From positions 1 to 48,509 of the forward strand of contig NZ_JAPDPI010000040.1 of NCBI RefSeq assembly GCF_026013615.1: a stretch of DNA of 48,509 bases, written 5' to 3'. This DNA comes from Plebeiibacterium marinum (GTDB lineage Bacteria; Bacteroidota; Bacteroidia; Bacteroidales; Marinilabiliaceae). Below the pieces are notes generated by a model. The model ran no database searches, was not told where the DNA came from, and saw only the letters and a list, made by a program, of their open reading frames with translations. The position numbers and the translations under genes are program-made. Of the stretch, positions 17,280 to 25,223 are shown piece after piece (position 1 is the stretch's first letter; every line of letters starts with the position of its first letter).

Positions 17280-17381
17280 ATGAAACGACCCATGATAAAT
17301 TCTACTCACACAGGAGAGGCATTATTAGGGAGTTCCCCGTCTGTACAAACGGACAGGCATCGAATACCTTTGGAAATATAA
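17280..17381 (+). CDS. Candidate 33-residue peptide ORF heading the ApbE cluster
   Basis: ATG at 17280, TAA at 17379-17381. The translation begins MKRPMINSTHTGEALLGSSP and ends RHRIPLEI. The stop is 11 bases before the start of the thioredoxin-like gene, and the base composition of the ORF is clearly less AT-rich than its upstream flank. A weak stem (GTCTGT-ACAA-ACGGAC, about 17339-17354) lies within it. It could be a translated leader, a small secreted or modified peptide lacking a signal sequence, or chance. The same frame extends upstream to 17172, but that part is AT-rich filler. No homologue comes to mind. Confidence 0.35.
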   Translation: MKRPMINSTHTGEALLGSSPSVQTDRHRIPLEI

Positions 17382-17392
17382 ATTATAATGAG

Positions 17393-17824
17393 ATGAAAAC
17401 AATAGCACTTCTTCTGTCAGTACTTGCCATTAGCATGGCATCCCATGCCCAAAGCAATGAATTAAATTTTACGGAAGCACAGTCTCTGGCTCAAAAAGAA
17501 GGGAAACATATCATAGTAATCTTTAAAGGATCAGACTGGTGTGCCCCTTGCATAAAACTGGAAAAGGAAATTCTGAATACTGAAGAATTCAAACAACTCA
17601 CAAAAAAACATTTCATAACTGTAACTGCTGATTTTCCTCGAAAAAAGAGCAATCAACTCCCCGAAGAAAGACAAAAACACAACGCTGCCCTGGCAGAGAA
17701 ATATAACAGTAATGGATATTTCCCATTAGTAGCAGTGGTTGATGCAAAAGGAAAACTATTGGGTGCACTAGGGTATGAAAAAAAGAGTGTTTCACAGTAT
17801 GTTGAAAAACTAAAAGCATTTTAA
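17393..17824 (+). CDS. Periplasmic thioredoxin-like protein
   Basis: 143 residues with a Sec signal peptide (cleavage after SHAQ or ASHA) and a thioredoxin-like domain containing DWCAPC (Cys about residues 50 and 53), a Trp-Cys-x-x-Cys active site of the thioredoxin_7/DsbD-gamma type. YFPLVAVV provides the cis-proline segment. It probably reduces or keeps reduced the cysteines of a periplasmic partner. It starts an operon with apbE (5-base gap) and the Cys-tailed DUF4266 lipoprotein, whose C-terminal cysteines are an obvious candidate substrate (inference). Confidence 0.88.
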   Translation: MKTIALLLSVLAISMASHAQSNELNFTEAQSLAQKEGKHIIVIFKGSDWCAPCIKLEKEILNTEEFKQLTKKHFITVTADFPRKKSNQLPEERQKHNAALAEKYNSNGYFPLVAVVDAKGKLLGALGYEKKSVSQYVEKLKAF

Positions 17825-17829
17825 ACTCT

Positions 17830-18852
17830 ATGAAATCGTTAATTACACTTGTCTTTTTATTGCAGCTAGGTTTAGTGCCTGCCCTGTCGCAAAGCACCTA
17901 TAAAAAAGTAACAAAATTAATGGGGTGTAAATTTGAAATTAGCGTTGTAGCCAATTCTCAAACGGAGGCAGACTCATATATTACTGCGGCAACTGAGGAA
18001 ATCAAGCGCATTGAAAAAATGATTTCATCATGGAATAATGATTCCGAGACCTCCCTGATTAATAAAAATGCGGGGATACAACCTGTTAGGGTAAGTAAAG
18101 AGTTGCTCCTGCTTATTGAACGGGCTCTGAAAATATCGAAATTAACCGATGGAGCATTTGATATAACTTATGCATCTGTCGACAAAATATGGAAATTTGA
18201 TGGGAGCATGACTCAAATGCCCAATCCTGAAACCATTAAACATTCGGTAAGGAATATTGACTACAAAAACATTGTTATCGACCATGAAAAAAGCACCGTT
18301 TATTTAAAAAACAAAGGCATGAAGATTGGTTTTGGAGCCATTGGTAAAGGGTACGCCGCCGACAAAGCCAAAGCACTATTGATTTCAATAGGGGCTAAAG
18401 CGGGAATTATAAACGCCTCAGGAGACCTATGTACCTGGGGAACCCAACCCAATGGCAAAAATTGGATGGTAGCTATTGTCAATCCCCTGAACAAGCAAAA
18501 AGTATTTTCATGGATGCCCGTTGTAAACAGCGCTGTGGTAACATCCGGGAATTACGAGAACTTTGTAACCTTTAATGATGAAACCTATTCTCATATCATC
18601 GACCCCAGAACAGGCTATCCGGCAAAAGGAATTCTGAGCGTTAGCATATTTACCCCCAATGCTGAAATTGCTGATGCTTTGGCCACATCGGTTTTTGTTA
18701 TGGGCACGGAGGCTGGCCTTAATTTGATTAATCAACTAAATGGTATTGAATGCATCATTATTGATTCTGACAACAACATATTAAAATCAAATCATATTCA
18801 ATTCGACACGGTAAAAAATGAAAAAACAAATGAAGAAAATATTTCCAATTAG
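17830..18852 (+). CDS. apbE: FAD:protein FMN transferase (ApbE)
   Basis: 340 residues with a Sec signal peptide (no lipobox Cys at the cleavage site, unlike many ApbE). ApbE uses FAD to attach FMN through a phosphodiester bond to a Ser/Thr of target redox proteins outside the cytoplasm. Family motifs seen: GAIGKGYAADKA, NASGDLCTWG, SGNYENF, HIIDPRTGYP and the late DALATSVFVMG. No NqrC/RnfG-type target is in the window. The reading frame overlaps the DUF4266 gene by 35 bases, which suggests coupled translation. The local target may be the DUF4266 or DUF3570 product (inference from linkage only). Confidence 0.93.
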   Translation: MKSLITLVFLLQLGLVPALSQSTYKKVTKLMGCKFEISVVANSQTEADSYITAATEEIKRIEKMISSWNNDSETSLINKNAGIQPVRVSKELLLLIERALKISKLTDGAFDITYASVDKIWKFDGSMTQMPNPETIKHSVRNIDYKNIVIDHEKSTVYLKNKGMKIGFGAIGKGYAADKAKALLISIGAKAGIINASGDLCTWGTQPNGKNWMVAIVNPLNKQKVFSWMPVVNSAVVTSGNYENFVTFNDETYSHIIDPRTGYPAKGILSVSIFTPNAEIADALATSVFVMGTEAGLNLINQLNGIECIIIDSDNNILKSNHIQFDTVKNEKTNEENISN

Positions 18853-19042
18853 CGCCCTGATCCTGGTTCTGTCTACTTCATGTTCTGTTTTAAAAGAATA
18901 TGAAAAAGTAAACATCAACGATCCGGATATGGCTTTAAGTGATAAGAAGTTTAAAAAATTTGAAACCAGCTATCAAGTATACCGCGAAGGGGCATCCGGC
19001 GCCAATGGAGGTAAATCTGGCGGTGGGTGCGGCTGTAACTAA
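18818..19042 (+). CDS. DUF4266 lipoprotein with Cys-rich tail
   Basis: Up to 74 residues; the start may be 18818 or the ATG at 18830, both inside the end of apbE. A type II signal peptide with lipobox LSTSC is followed by the DUF4266 core (KVNINDPDMAL, then KFETSYQVYREGASGANGG) and a tail ending GGGCGCN. The SGAN segment is close to, but not the same as, the (S/T)GA(S/T) context that ApbE flavinylates. The two tail cysteines could bind metal or cycle with the neighbouring thioredoxin. The family's function is unknown. It recurs next to apbE and DUF3570 as far as I recall. Confidence 0.88.
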   Translation: MKKQMKKIFPISALILVLSTSCSVLKEYEKVNINDPDMALSDKKFKKFETSYQVYREGASGANGGKSGGGCGCN

Positions 19043-19253
19043 CTGCAATATTTTATTCTGATTTCAGTAGATAGGCTCTGCAAGGAAACCCCGGTTTTAT
19101 AGTGAACCCCACCCCTCCACCTCTCGAACTACGTACCTATTAAGCAGTTGAAGGATACAAGTAGGGATAAAATCGAGTTTTCCAACAAGCTCTAATTAAT
19201 ACAAATTGATCATCGTTAATTATTTATTGATCATTGTTAATTGAAATAATCTT

Positions 19254-20672
19254 ATGTGTAAAACAACAATATTAATGATACTGATGTTCCTTATGGGCTC
19301 CTTAGCTTATGCCCAAAAGGATTCAACAACCATATACAAAAAAAGGGTTTTAGAAAGCACCGAAATAGACATACTATCCAGTTACTACAAACAAACAGGC
19401 GACAATGCATCGGTTACCGGAGGGATTGGGAATGAAGAACTAACCGATTTTACTCCAACCATCATTGTAAGTATGCCTTTAAATGCAGATGATGTTTTAA
19501 CTATTGATGCGGGTTTTTCTACTTACACCTCAGCTTCATCCAGTAACGTAAATCCCTTTGATAAATCAGGAGCTTCTTCTAACACCAATAACACTATGGA
19601 GGGAAGTCCCTGGGTAGCCTCATCCGGAGCCTCACAAAAAGACACCTGGACCAATTTGTCGGTGAGTTATGCCCACAGCTCTGATGACCGCAACAAGAAG
19701 TGGAGTACGAACATATCATTCTCAAACGAATACGACTATAGCTCAATTGGTATTGGAGGAGCATATACGCTGCAATTCAACCAAAAAAACACGGAAATGG
19801 GTTTAAGCTCCAATTTATTTTTCGACACCTGGAAAGCGGTCTACCCTACTGAGTTAAAAGCTTATATTGATGAAGAAGGCGATCTTGATGATGGATTTTT
19901 TTCAAATGCTGATATCCTCGATATTAATGGCAATATTACGCCCAAATCAGGAAACACCTGGAATCCGGATGCATTTGAAAAAATTAAGGACAAAGGCAGA
20001 AACACTTATGCGGTATCCCTGTCTTTTTCACAAATCTTAGGAAAAAATGCACAATTCTCGCTGTTTGCAGATATTGTGATGCAAAAAGGATATTTGGCTA
20101 ATCCGATGCAAAGGGTATATTTTGCCGACAAGGCCAACTATTTTATAGGTAATGCCAGTAGCATCCCAATATATACAAGCAGTGAAAACCGCGATGTATT
20201 CATGCTTGCCGACGACATTGAAAGGCTGCCCGACACAAGGTTTAAAATCCCGGTGGGCGCACGGTTTAACTACTATTTCAACGAGTTTTTAACCCTCAGA
20301 ACATATTACCGCTATTATAAGGACGACTGGGGTATCCAATCAAATACCATTTCTGTTGAATTACCCATAAAAATATTAGGTAAACTGACTTTATATCCCG
20401 GCTACCGGTTTTATAATCAATCGACAGCAGATTATTTTGCTCCTTTTGACGCACACCTGTCTACTGACGAATATTATACTTCTGATTATGACTTGTCGAA
20501 GTTTGATGCTAACCAATGGAGCATTGGGTTAACTTATACCGATATATTTACCTCTTTTCACATTGGCAAATTTGGATTAAAAAGTATTGACTTAAAATAC
20601 AACAACTATGAACGTAACAGCGGTTTAAAAGCCAACTACTTTGCCTTTGGGTTAAAGTTTGTTATGGATTAA
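19254..20672 (+). CDS. DUF3570 outer-membrane beta-barrel protein
   Basis: 472 residues with a signal peptide ending AYAQ. The mature protein starts with the DUF3570 hallmark region (DILSSYYKQTGDNASVTGG and TPTIIVSMPL) and then repeats amphipathic strands to a terminal FGLKFVMD, as in a large outer-membrane barrel of perhaps 16-20 strands. It follows the thioredoxin-ApbE-DUF4266 operon after a 211-base gap that contains TTGATCATCGTTAATTAT-type repeats just before the start. Together they look like a system that places redox or metal-handling chemistry at the outer membrane. The role of DUF3570 is not established. Confidence 0.88.
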   Translation: MCKTTILMILMFLMGSLAYAQKDSTTIYKKRVLESTEIDILSSYYKQTGDNASVTGGIGNEELTDFTPTIIVSMPLNADDVLTIDAGFSTYTSASSSNVNPFDKSGASSNTNNTMEGSPWVASSGASQKDTWTNLSVSYAHSSDDRNKKWSTNISFSNEYDYSSIGIGGAYTLQFNQKNTEMGLSSNLFFDTWKAVYPTELKAYIDEEGDLDDGFFSNADILDINGNITPKSGNTWNPDAFEKIKDKGRNTYAVSLSFSQILGKNAQFSLFADIVMQKGYLANPMQRVYFADKANYFIGNASSIPIYTSSENRDVFMLADDIERLPDTRFKIPVGARFNYYFNEFLTLRTYYRYYKDDWGIQSNTISVELPIKILGKLTLYPGYRFYNQSTADYFAPFDAHLSTDEYYTSDYDLSKFDANQWSIGLTYTDIFTSFHIGKFGLKSIDLKYNNYERNSGLKANYFAFGLKFVMD

Positions 20673-20988
20673 AGAGCACTTATGGAGATTTACTTACAGC
20701 TTGTATTACCCCAAACCCCAAAGGGGCTTCTGATTTACAGCTGTGTTATCATGTAGTATTTGCCGGCTTTATTATGACTCCCCATTGGTAGCAAAAACAA
20801 AAGTCTAAAAACACCCGGCAAGTCAACAAAAAAGCTCTTTAGTTTGTTAAAATATTTTGATGTTGTTAAACATTGTTTATAATTGAAGAAAAATATCTTT
20901 AATTTAAATCAACTTAATATATTTGTCATTCATTATTATACAAGAATAATCACGAAACAAAATATAGCAAAATTAAAAGTTTACAATT
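20673..20988. other. Spacer upstream of mdh
   Basis: About 316 bases. A CCCC-AAA-GGGG hairpin near 20716-20727 follows the DUF3570 gene. A TATATTTG box at 20918-20925 (63 bases before the mdh start) matches the Bacteroidota -7 promoter element. No gene seen. Confidence 0.5.
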
Positions 20989-21912
20989 ATGAAAGTAACC
21001 GTAGTGGGAGCAGGAAATGTTGGAGCTACCTGTGCAGATGTGTTAGCTTACAGAGAAATTGCTAACGAAGTTGTATTACTTGATATTAAAGAAGGAGTAG
21101 CCGAAGGAAAAGCACTTGATATTTGGCAAAAATCTCCAATCAATTTATATGATACTCGTACTATTGGGTCAACAAATGACTATGAAAAAACTGCGGGATC
21201 AGATGTGGTTGTAATCACATCCGGATTGCCTCGTAAACCAGGAATGTCAAGAGATGACTTGATTGAAACCAATGCCGGAATTGTAAAAATTGTTACTGAA
21301 AATATCGTAAAGCATTCTCCTGATGCCATTATCATTATCGTTTCAAATCCATTGGACGTAATGACATATCAGGCGCACCTTTCTTCTAAATTCCCCAGAA
21401 ACAAAGTTATGGGTATGGCAGGAATCCTTGATACAGCACGTTACCGCGCTTTCCTTGCTGAAGAATTAAATGTTTCTCCAAAAGATATCCAGGCAGTGTT
21501 AATGGGTGGACATGGCGACACAATGGTTCCACTTCCACGTTATACAACAGTTGGTGGAATTCCTGTTACGGAATTAATTGATGAAGAAAAATTAAACGCT
21601 ATTATTGAAAGAACCAAGTTTGGTGGCGGCGAGTTAGTAAAACTAATGGGAACTTCGGCATGGTATGCTCCAGGTTCAGCTGCAGCACAAATGGTTGAAG
21701 CAATTGTGAAAGACCAAAAAAGGGTATTCCCTGTTTGTATTAAACTTGAAGGGGAGTACGGAATTGATGATTGCTACCTGGGAGTACCTGTTGTTCTTGG
21801 TAAAAACGGTGTTGAAAAAGTTATTGAGCTTAAATTGAATGACGACGAAAAAGCTTTATTGGAAACCAGCCGCGAACACGTTCTTGAAGTAATGAATGTA
21901 TTGAACAAATAA
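20989..21912 (+). CDS. mdh: Malate dehydrogenase (NAD, LDH-like type)
   Basis: 307 residues, LDH-like MDH class. It interconverts malate and oxaloacetate with NAD(H) in the TCA or reductive branch. Visible: Rossmann GAGNVGATCA at the N-terminus, an Asp after beta-2 (LLDIKEG) selecting NAD, the mobile loop GLPRKPGMSRDDL with the substrate arginines (Arg at about 81 and 87), NPLDVMTY, and the catalytic His in GGHGDTM. Codon use is noticeably less varied than in neighbours, as expected for an abundant enzyme. Transcribed alone and closed by a strong terminator. Confidence 0.96.
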   Translation: MKVTVVGAGNVGATCADVLAYREIANEVVLLDIKEGVAEGKALDIWQKSPINLYDTRTIGSTNDYEKTAGSDVVVITSGLPRKPGMSRDDLIETNAGIVKIVTENIVKHSPDAIIIIVSNPLDVMTYQAHLSSKFPRNKVMGMAGILDTARYRAFLAEELNVSPKDIQAVLMGGHGDTMVPLPRYTTVGGIPVTELIDEEKLNAIIERTKFGGGELVKLMGTSAWYAPGSAAAQMVEAIVKDQKRVFPVCIKLEGEYGIDDCYLGVPVVLGKNGVEKVIELKLNDDEKALLETSREHVLEVMNVLNK

Positions 21913-21932
21913 TATTTCACTTATTATACATC

Positions 21933-21963
21933 AAGCCTGCTAAGTTTTTAGCAGGCTTTTTTT
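21933..21963 (+). terminator. Rho-independent terminator after mdh
   Basis: AAGCCTGCTAA pairs with TTAGCAGGCTT around a short T loop and runs into seven T. Strong. Confidence 0.92.
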
Positions 21964-22096
21964 ATGCCCCACAACAAATTCCCTGAAAATATAATAGCTT
22001 AATTGAAGTTTTATTGCAGACTGCTCTTACTTTTTTCCGAATTTTTGCGTTATTTTGATATTACAATTCACAACACAACATTAAAAAATCAATATC

Positions 22097-22708
22097 GTGA
22101 AAACATTTCTTTTTAAACCGCTATTATTAAGCACATTCCTACTTCTACAGATTTCCTGGGGTTTTGCTCAAGACGAAGATCAAAATCAAGACCTGGATAA
22201 TGGTCCTTTAGTTGGGCAGTTCGACTATATTATGAAAAAGTCGGAAACTTACGAAGCTTATAAAGTTGTTAAGATTACATCTTTAAGAAAAATAAAATCA
22301 AACGTTCTTGATTCTGTAAAGAATCTTAAAAGCACAATTTCAGAACTCGAAACACAAAGCGAAACACAAAAGAATGAAATCAACAGCTTAAAATCAGATC
22401 TGAAAGACACGAATGACAAACTCAACCAAATAACAAAAGAAAAGGAAAGTTTCTCCTTCCTGGGATTTTTAATGAAGAAAAGTTCATATAATTTAATGGT
22501 ATGGACTATCGTTTTGGTTTTAACAGTTGCATTTGTAGTCATGTTCTTTTTATTTAAGCAACGCCATTCAGTTACAGCAAAAACAAAACAAGCACTAATT
22601 GAAAAGCAGGAAGAGTTTGATGCCCATAGAAAGTGGGCTCTGGAAAGAGAGCAAACACTTGCAAGGGATTTAAATAAATTAAAACAAAAATACAAGGGGC
22701 TTGATTAA
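22097..22708 (+). CDS. Membrane-anchored coiled-coil protein of Bacteroidota
   Basis: 203 residues from a GTG start. A signal peptide (WGFAQ) is followed by an acidic stretch, FDYIMKKSETYEAYKVVK, a long coiled coil (about 70-120), one membrane helix (about 134-154, WTIVLVLTVAFVVMFFLF) and a second Lys/Gln-rich coiled coil to the end. The order implies a periplasmic coiled coil joined through the membrane to a cytoplasmic one. Similar Bacteroidota proteins are often labelled 'tRNA (guanine-N1)-methyltransferase', which this architecture does not support: there is no SPOUT knot. Real function unknown. Confidence 0.82.
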   Translation: MKTFLFKPLLLSTFLLLQISWGFAQDEDQNQDLDNGPLVGQFDYIMKKSETYEAYKVVKITSLRKIKSNVLDSVKNLKSTISELETQSETQKNEINSLKSDLKDTNDKLNQITKEKESFSFLGFLMKKSSYNLMVWTIVLVLTVAFVVMFFLFKQRHSVTAKTKQALIEKQEEFDAHRKWALEREQTLARDLNKLKQKYKGLD

Positions 22709-22907
22709 AGTCCCTTTTTCTTTAACCGGAAAACCGATCTTTACTATCTGCTTCTGCCTACGTCCGCAATCGTACACCTTTCCGTGCCATAACGTTCATT
22801 TTTCCCAACCCTCTTTCACCAAAAAATCCACCCATTTACCTACATATCATTAACTTACAGTTTTCGGCACAAAATATGAAATTCAGTTAGCACAACAATT
22901 AATAACT

Positions 22908-22912
22908 GGAGG
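22908..22912 (+). promoter_or_regulatory. Shine-Dalgarno sequence before the WM-repeat gene
   Basis: GGAGG lies 8 bases before the ATG at 22921. Strong SD sites are uncommon in Bacteroidota, and most genes in this window lack one. Confidence 0.6.
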
Positions 22913-22920
22913 ATAAAGCA

Positions 22921-23682
22921 ATGAAAACACAAGTAAATCACCACAATCATCACTTGACAGCAGTTGGAGTATTAATTAGTTTATCAGTTGTTCTTTTAGC
23001 GTTTGGAATTTATAAAACAGTTGTTTTTCAACAAAATGAAATGTTCAATTCATACACATATACTTCAGAATCGGTAGCAGCCTCATATGATGTTAACAAT
23101 TTAAATGCAGCAAATGAATTTGAATTTACTGCAAGCGAAGCTCCTATAGAAATGGAAGAATGGATGACAGATTATTCATCATGGCTTGTTGAGCCAGAAC
23201 AATCAGCCACAACTTTTGGTCTTTCTGACTATGTTGAAGAAACATTACCTATTGAAAACTGGATGACAAACACATCGGAATGGCTCAATACAGTAGCAAC
23301 AGACCAAGTATTTGAAGAAGAACTTGTTGTTGAAGACTGGATGCTTTCCACCTCTGAATGGGTTACACCAATAACGGCTATAGATTTTACTCACGATGAA
23401 AAAGAATTAGAAATTGAAAGCTGGATGGTTTCAATTGACCAATGGAATGTACCTTTGCTAACAACACAACAATGGAACGAAATCAACAACAATCAGGAAG
23501 AAACACTAGCGGTTGAAAACTGGATGATTCAATGTTGTACCTGGTTACTTCCTCATCAAATGAACTCCGAAGAGCTTTATGATTTTAGTCAGAATATTAT
23601 GGAAGAAGCCCTTGTGCTTGAACCATGGATGACAAATGTTGAAAGTTGGTTAATTGAAGAAACTGAAACAGAAAGAGTTTAA
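22921..23682 (+). CDS. Membrane-anchored protein with six 'E-x-W-M ... W' repeats
   Basis: 253 residues. One N-terminal membrane helix (about 13-36), preceded by a His-rich start (NHHNHH), anchors an acidic extracytoplasmic part. That part contains six copies of (V/I/L/M)Ex-WM-x5-W, with WM at residues 81, 114, 140, 168, 201 and 236. Examples are ENWMTNTSEWLN, EDWMLSTSEWV and EPWMTNVESWLI. The spacing varies (26-35 residues), so each unit is a short motif on a flexible acidic linker and not a rigid repeat domain. Single WM motifs of this kind occur in small Bacteroidota proteins without known function. There is a strong SD, and a bidirectional terminator follows. No enzymatic motif. Confidence 0.85.
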   Translation: MKTQVNHHNHHLTAVGVLISLSVVLLAFGIYKTVVFQQNEMFNSYTYTSESVAASYDVNNLNAANEFEFTASEAPIEMEEWMTDYSSWLVEPEQSATTFGLSDYVEETLPIENWMTNTSEWLNTVATDQVFEEELVVEDWMLSTSEWVTPITAIDFTHDEKELEIESWMVSIDQWNVPLLTTQQWNEINNNQEETLAVENWMIQCCTWLLPHQMNSEELYDFSQNIMEEALVLEPWMTNVESWLIEETETERV

Positions 23683-23761
23683 CTGACATATTCATTGCTT
23701 TTCATCCACGGAAATGATTTCTTATTAAACCATAAAATAACAAGTCCCAATCCTAAACAAC

Positions 23762-23799
23762 AAAAAAGGATGTCTCTTTAGTACCAGACATCCTTTTTT
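23762..23799. terminator. Bidirectional terminator between convergent genes
   Basis: AAAAAAGGATGTCT and AGACATCCTTTTTT form a 14-bp stem around a 10-base loop, with T-runs on both strands. It serves the WM-repeat gene (plus strand) and the permease gene (minus strand). Confidence 0.9.
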
Positions 23800-23826
23800 A
23801 TTTTTCATAAATCTGTTTTGTATATA

Positions 23827-24945
23827 CTATTCACTTTGAGCTGAATTTTCCATTTTATTGTTTCCCTCTGCTTTATTTAAAACAAACCTGTTGTAATAAG
23901 AAAACAAAAGTGTAGTAATTGGTAATGCAATCAGCATACCAAGCAATCCCAGCAAGCTTCCCCAAATTGATAAGGAAAGTAAAATAATAGCCGGGTGCAA
24001 TCCATATACTCTCCCCATTATCTTTGGAACCAAAATAGTTTCCTGAATTAACTGAACTACAGCAATTACAATTAATGAGAGCCCTATCACATGCCAAAAA
24101 CTTTGATTTGTTTCCATAGCCTTGAGCAAGGACAATAAGGCAACCGGTATTAGTCCCACAACCTGCAAATATGGTACAATGTTCATCGCTCCAATAAACA
24201 ATCCTATAATAATTGCCATTGGCAAACCAACTATTTTAAATCCTATTGCCAATAGTACACCTACAATCAATGCAATAAGTCCCTGGGCTCTAAAATATAT
24301 CTGCATTCCGGATGTAAGATCCTCAAAAACATGCAAAACCGGTTCCCGATATTGAGGAGGCACCAGAGTAATCCAGCCATCAGAAATTCGTTTAAAATCG
24401 ATAAGCAAGAATACCAAATACACAATAACGATTAGCAGGCTAATCAATCCAATTAAAAAATTCACTGATCCGGAAAATACAACCCAGGCCTGCCCTAAAA
24501 CTTTCCTTAATGTATCCGCTACACTCTGCGGATTAAGAATTTCAGTCAAGTCAGTTTGCTGAACATACTCATTGATCCACGTAATGGTCTCTTGGGGCAA
24601 TATTTCTGCAAACGAAGAACTTTCAATATGTTTGCGTAACAGCTGAACCATCTTAGTCATTTCACCAACAAACTGCGGAATCAGCCATATTGACAACAGA
24701 TATAAACTCCCAAAAACTACTATCAAACCAGTAAAAACAGCCAAAGCCCTGTATTTGAAACGAAGTCTAAATTGAATAAAATCGATTAGAGGATTAATTA
24801 AATAGGCAAATAGAACTGCTATTAAAAAGGGTATTAACGCCCCGCTTAACCTACGCAGTAAAAAATATACCCCAAGTAAGAATCCTATAGATAATAACAT
24901 CCGGACAACCCTGTCAAAAGTATAGGGTTTCGACTGATAATTCAT
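23827..24945 (-). CDS. AI-2E family (PerM/YdiK) membrane transporter
   Basis: 372 residues from the ATG at 24945 (a TTG seven codons upstream is less likely). Eight predicted membrane helices in the AI-2E/PerM arrangement: two pairs at the N-terminus, a large mid-protein extracytoplasmic segment (about 80-150), and a C-terminal half with FIGAMNIVPYLQ and GRVYGLHPAIILLSL, both typical of the family. Members export autoinducer-2 (TqsA) or Na+/H+ or remain uncharacterised, so the name reflects family and not substrate. Convergent with the upstream gene; transcribed alone. Confidence 0.9.
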   Translation of the reverse strand: MNYQSKPYTFDRVVRMLLSIGFLLGVYFLLRRLSGALIPFLIAVLFAYLINPLIDFIQFRLRFKYRALAVFTGLIVVFGSLYLLSIWLIPQFVGEMTKMVQLLRKHIESSSFAEILPQETITWINEYVQQTDLTEILNPQSVADTLRKVLGQAWVVFSGSVNFLIGLISLLIVIVYLVFLLIDFKRISDGWITLVPPQYREPVLHVFEDLTSGMQIYFRAQGLIALIVGVLLAIGFKIVGLPMAIIIGLFIGAMNIVPYLQVVGLIPVALLSLLKAMETNQSFWHVIGLSLIVIAVVQLIQETILVPKIMGRVYGLHPAIILLSLSIWGSLLGLLGMLIALPITTLLFSYYNRFVLNKAEGNNKMENSAQSE

Positions 24946-25223
24946 AACATTATAATTTTGAGCCAAGATAGAAAAATAATTTAAGCACCATAAATAATTT
25001 AAATTATCGCCTGATATTATGAATTATTATAAGAAATTATTTTCTTCGTGTTCAATTATCGACTATTCCGTGTGAATTTTTGTTAATTTATGTATTTATT
25101 TATAAATAATCTAAGCCACAAATTGTTGGAGTATGGATATTTATTTAGTATTTTACAACCATTATTTAATATGATGCACGCAACAGCACTTTATTAAAAA
25201 CAAGCTAACACACAACATCTTAA

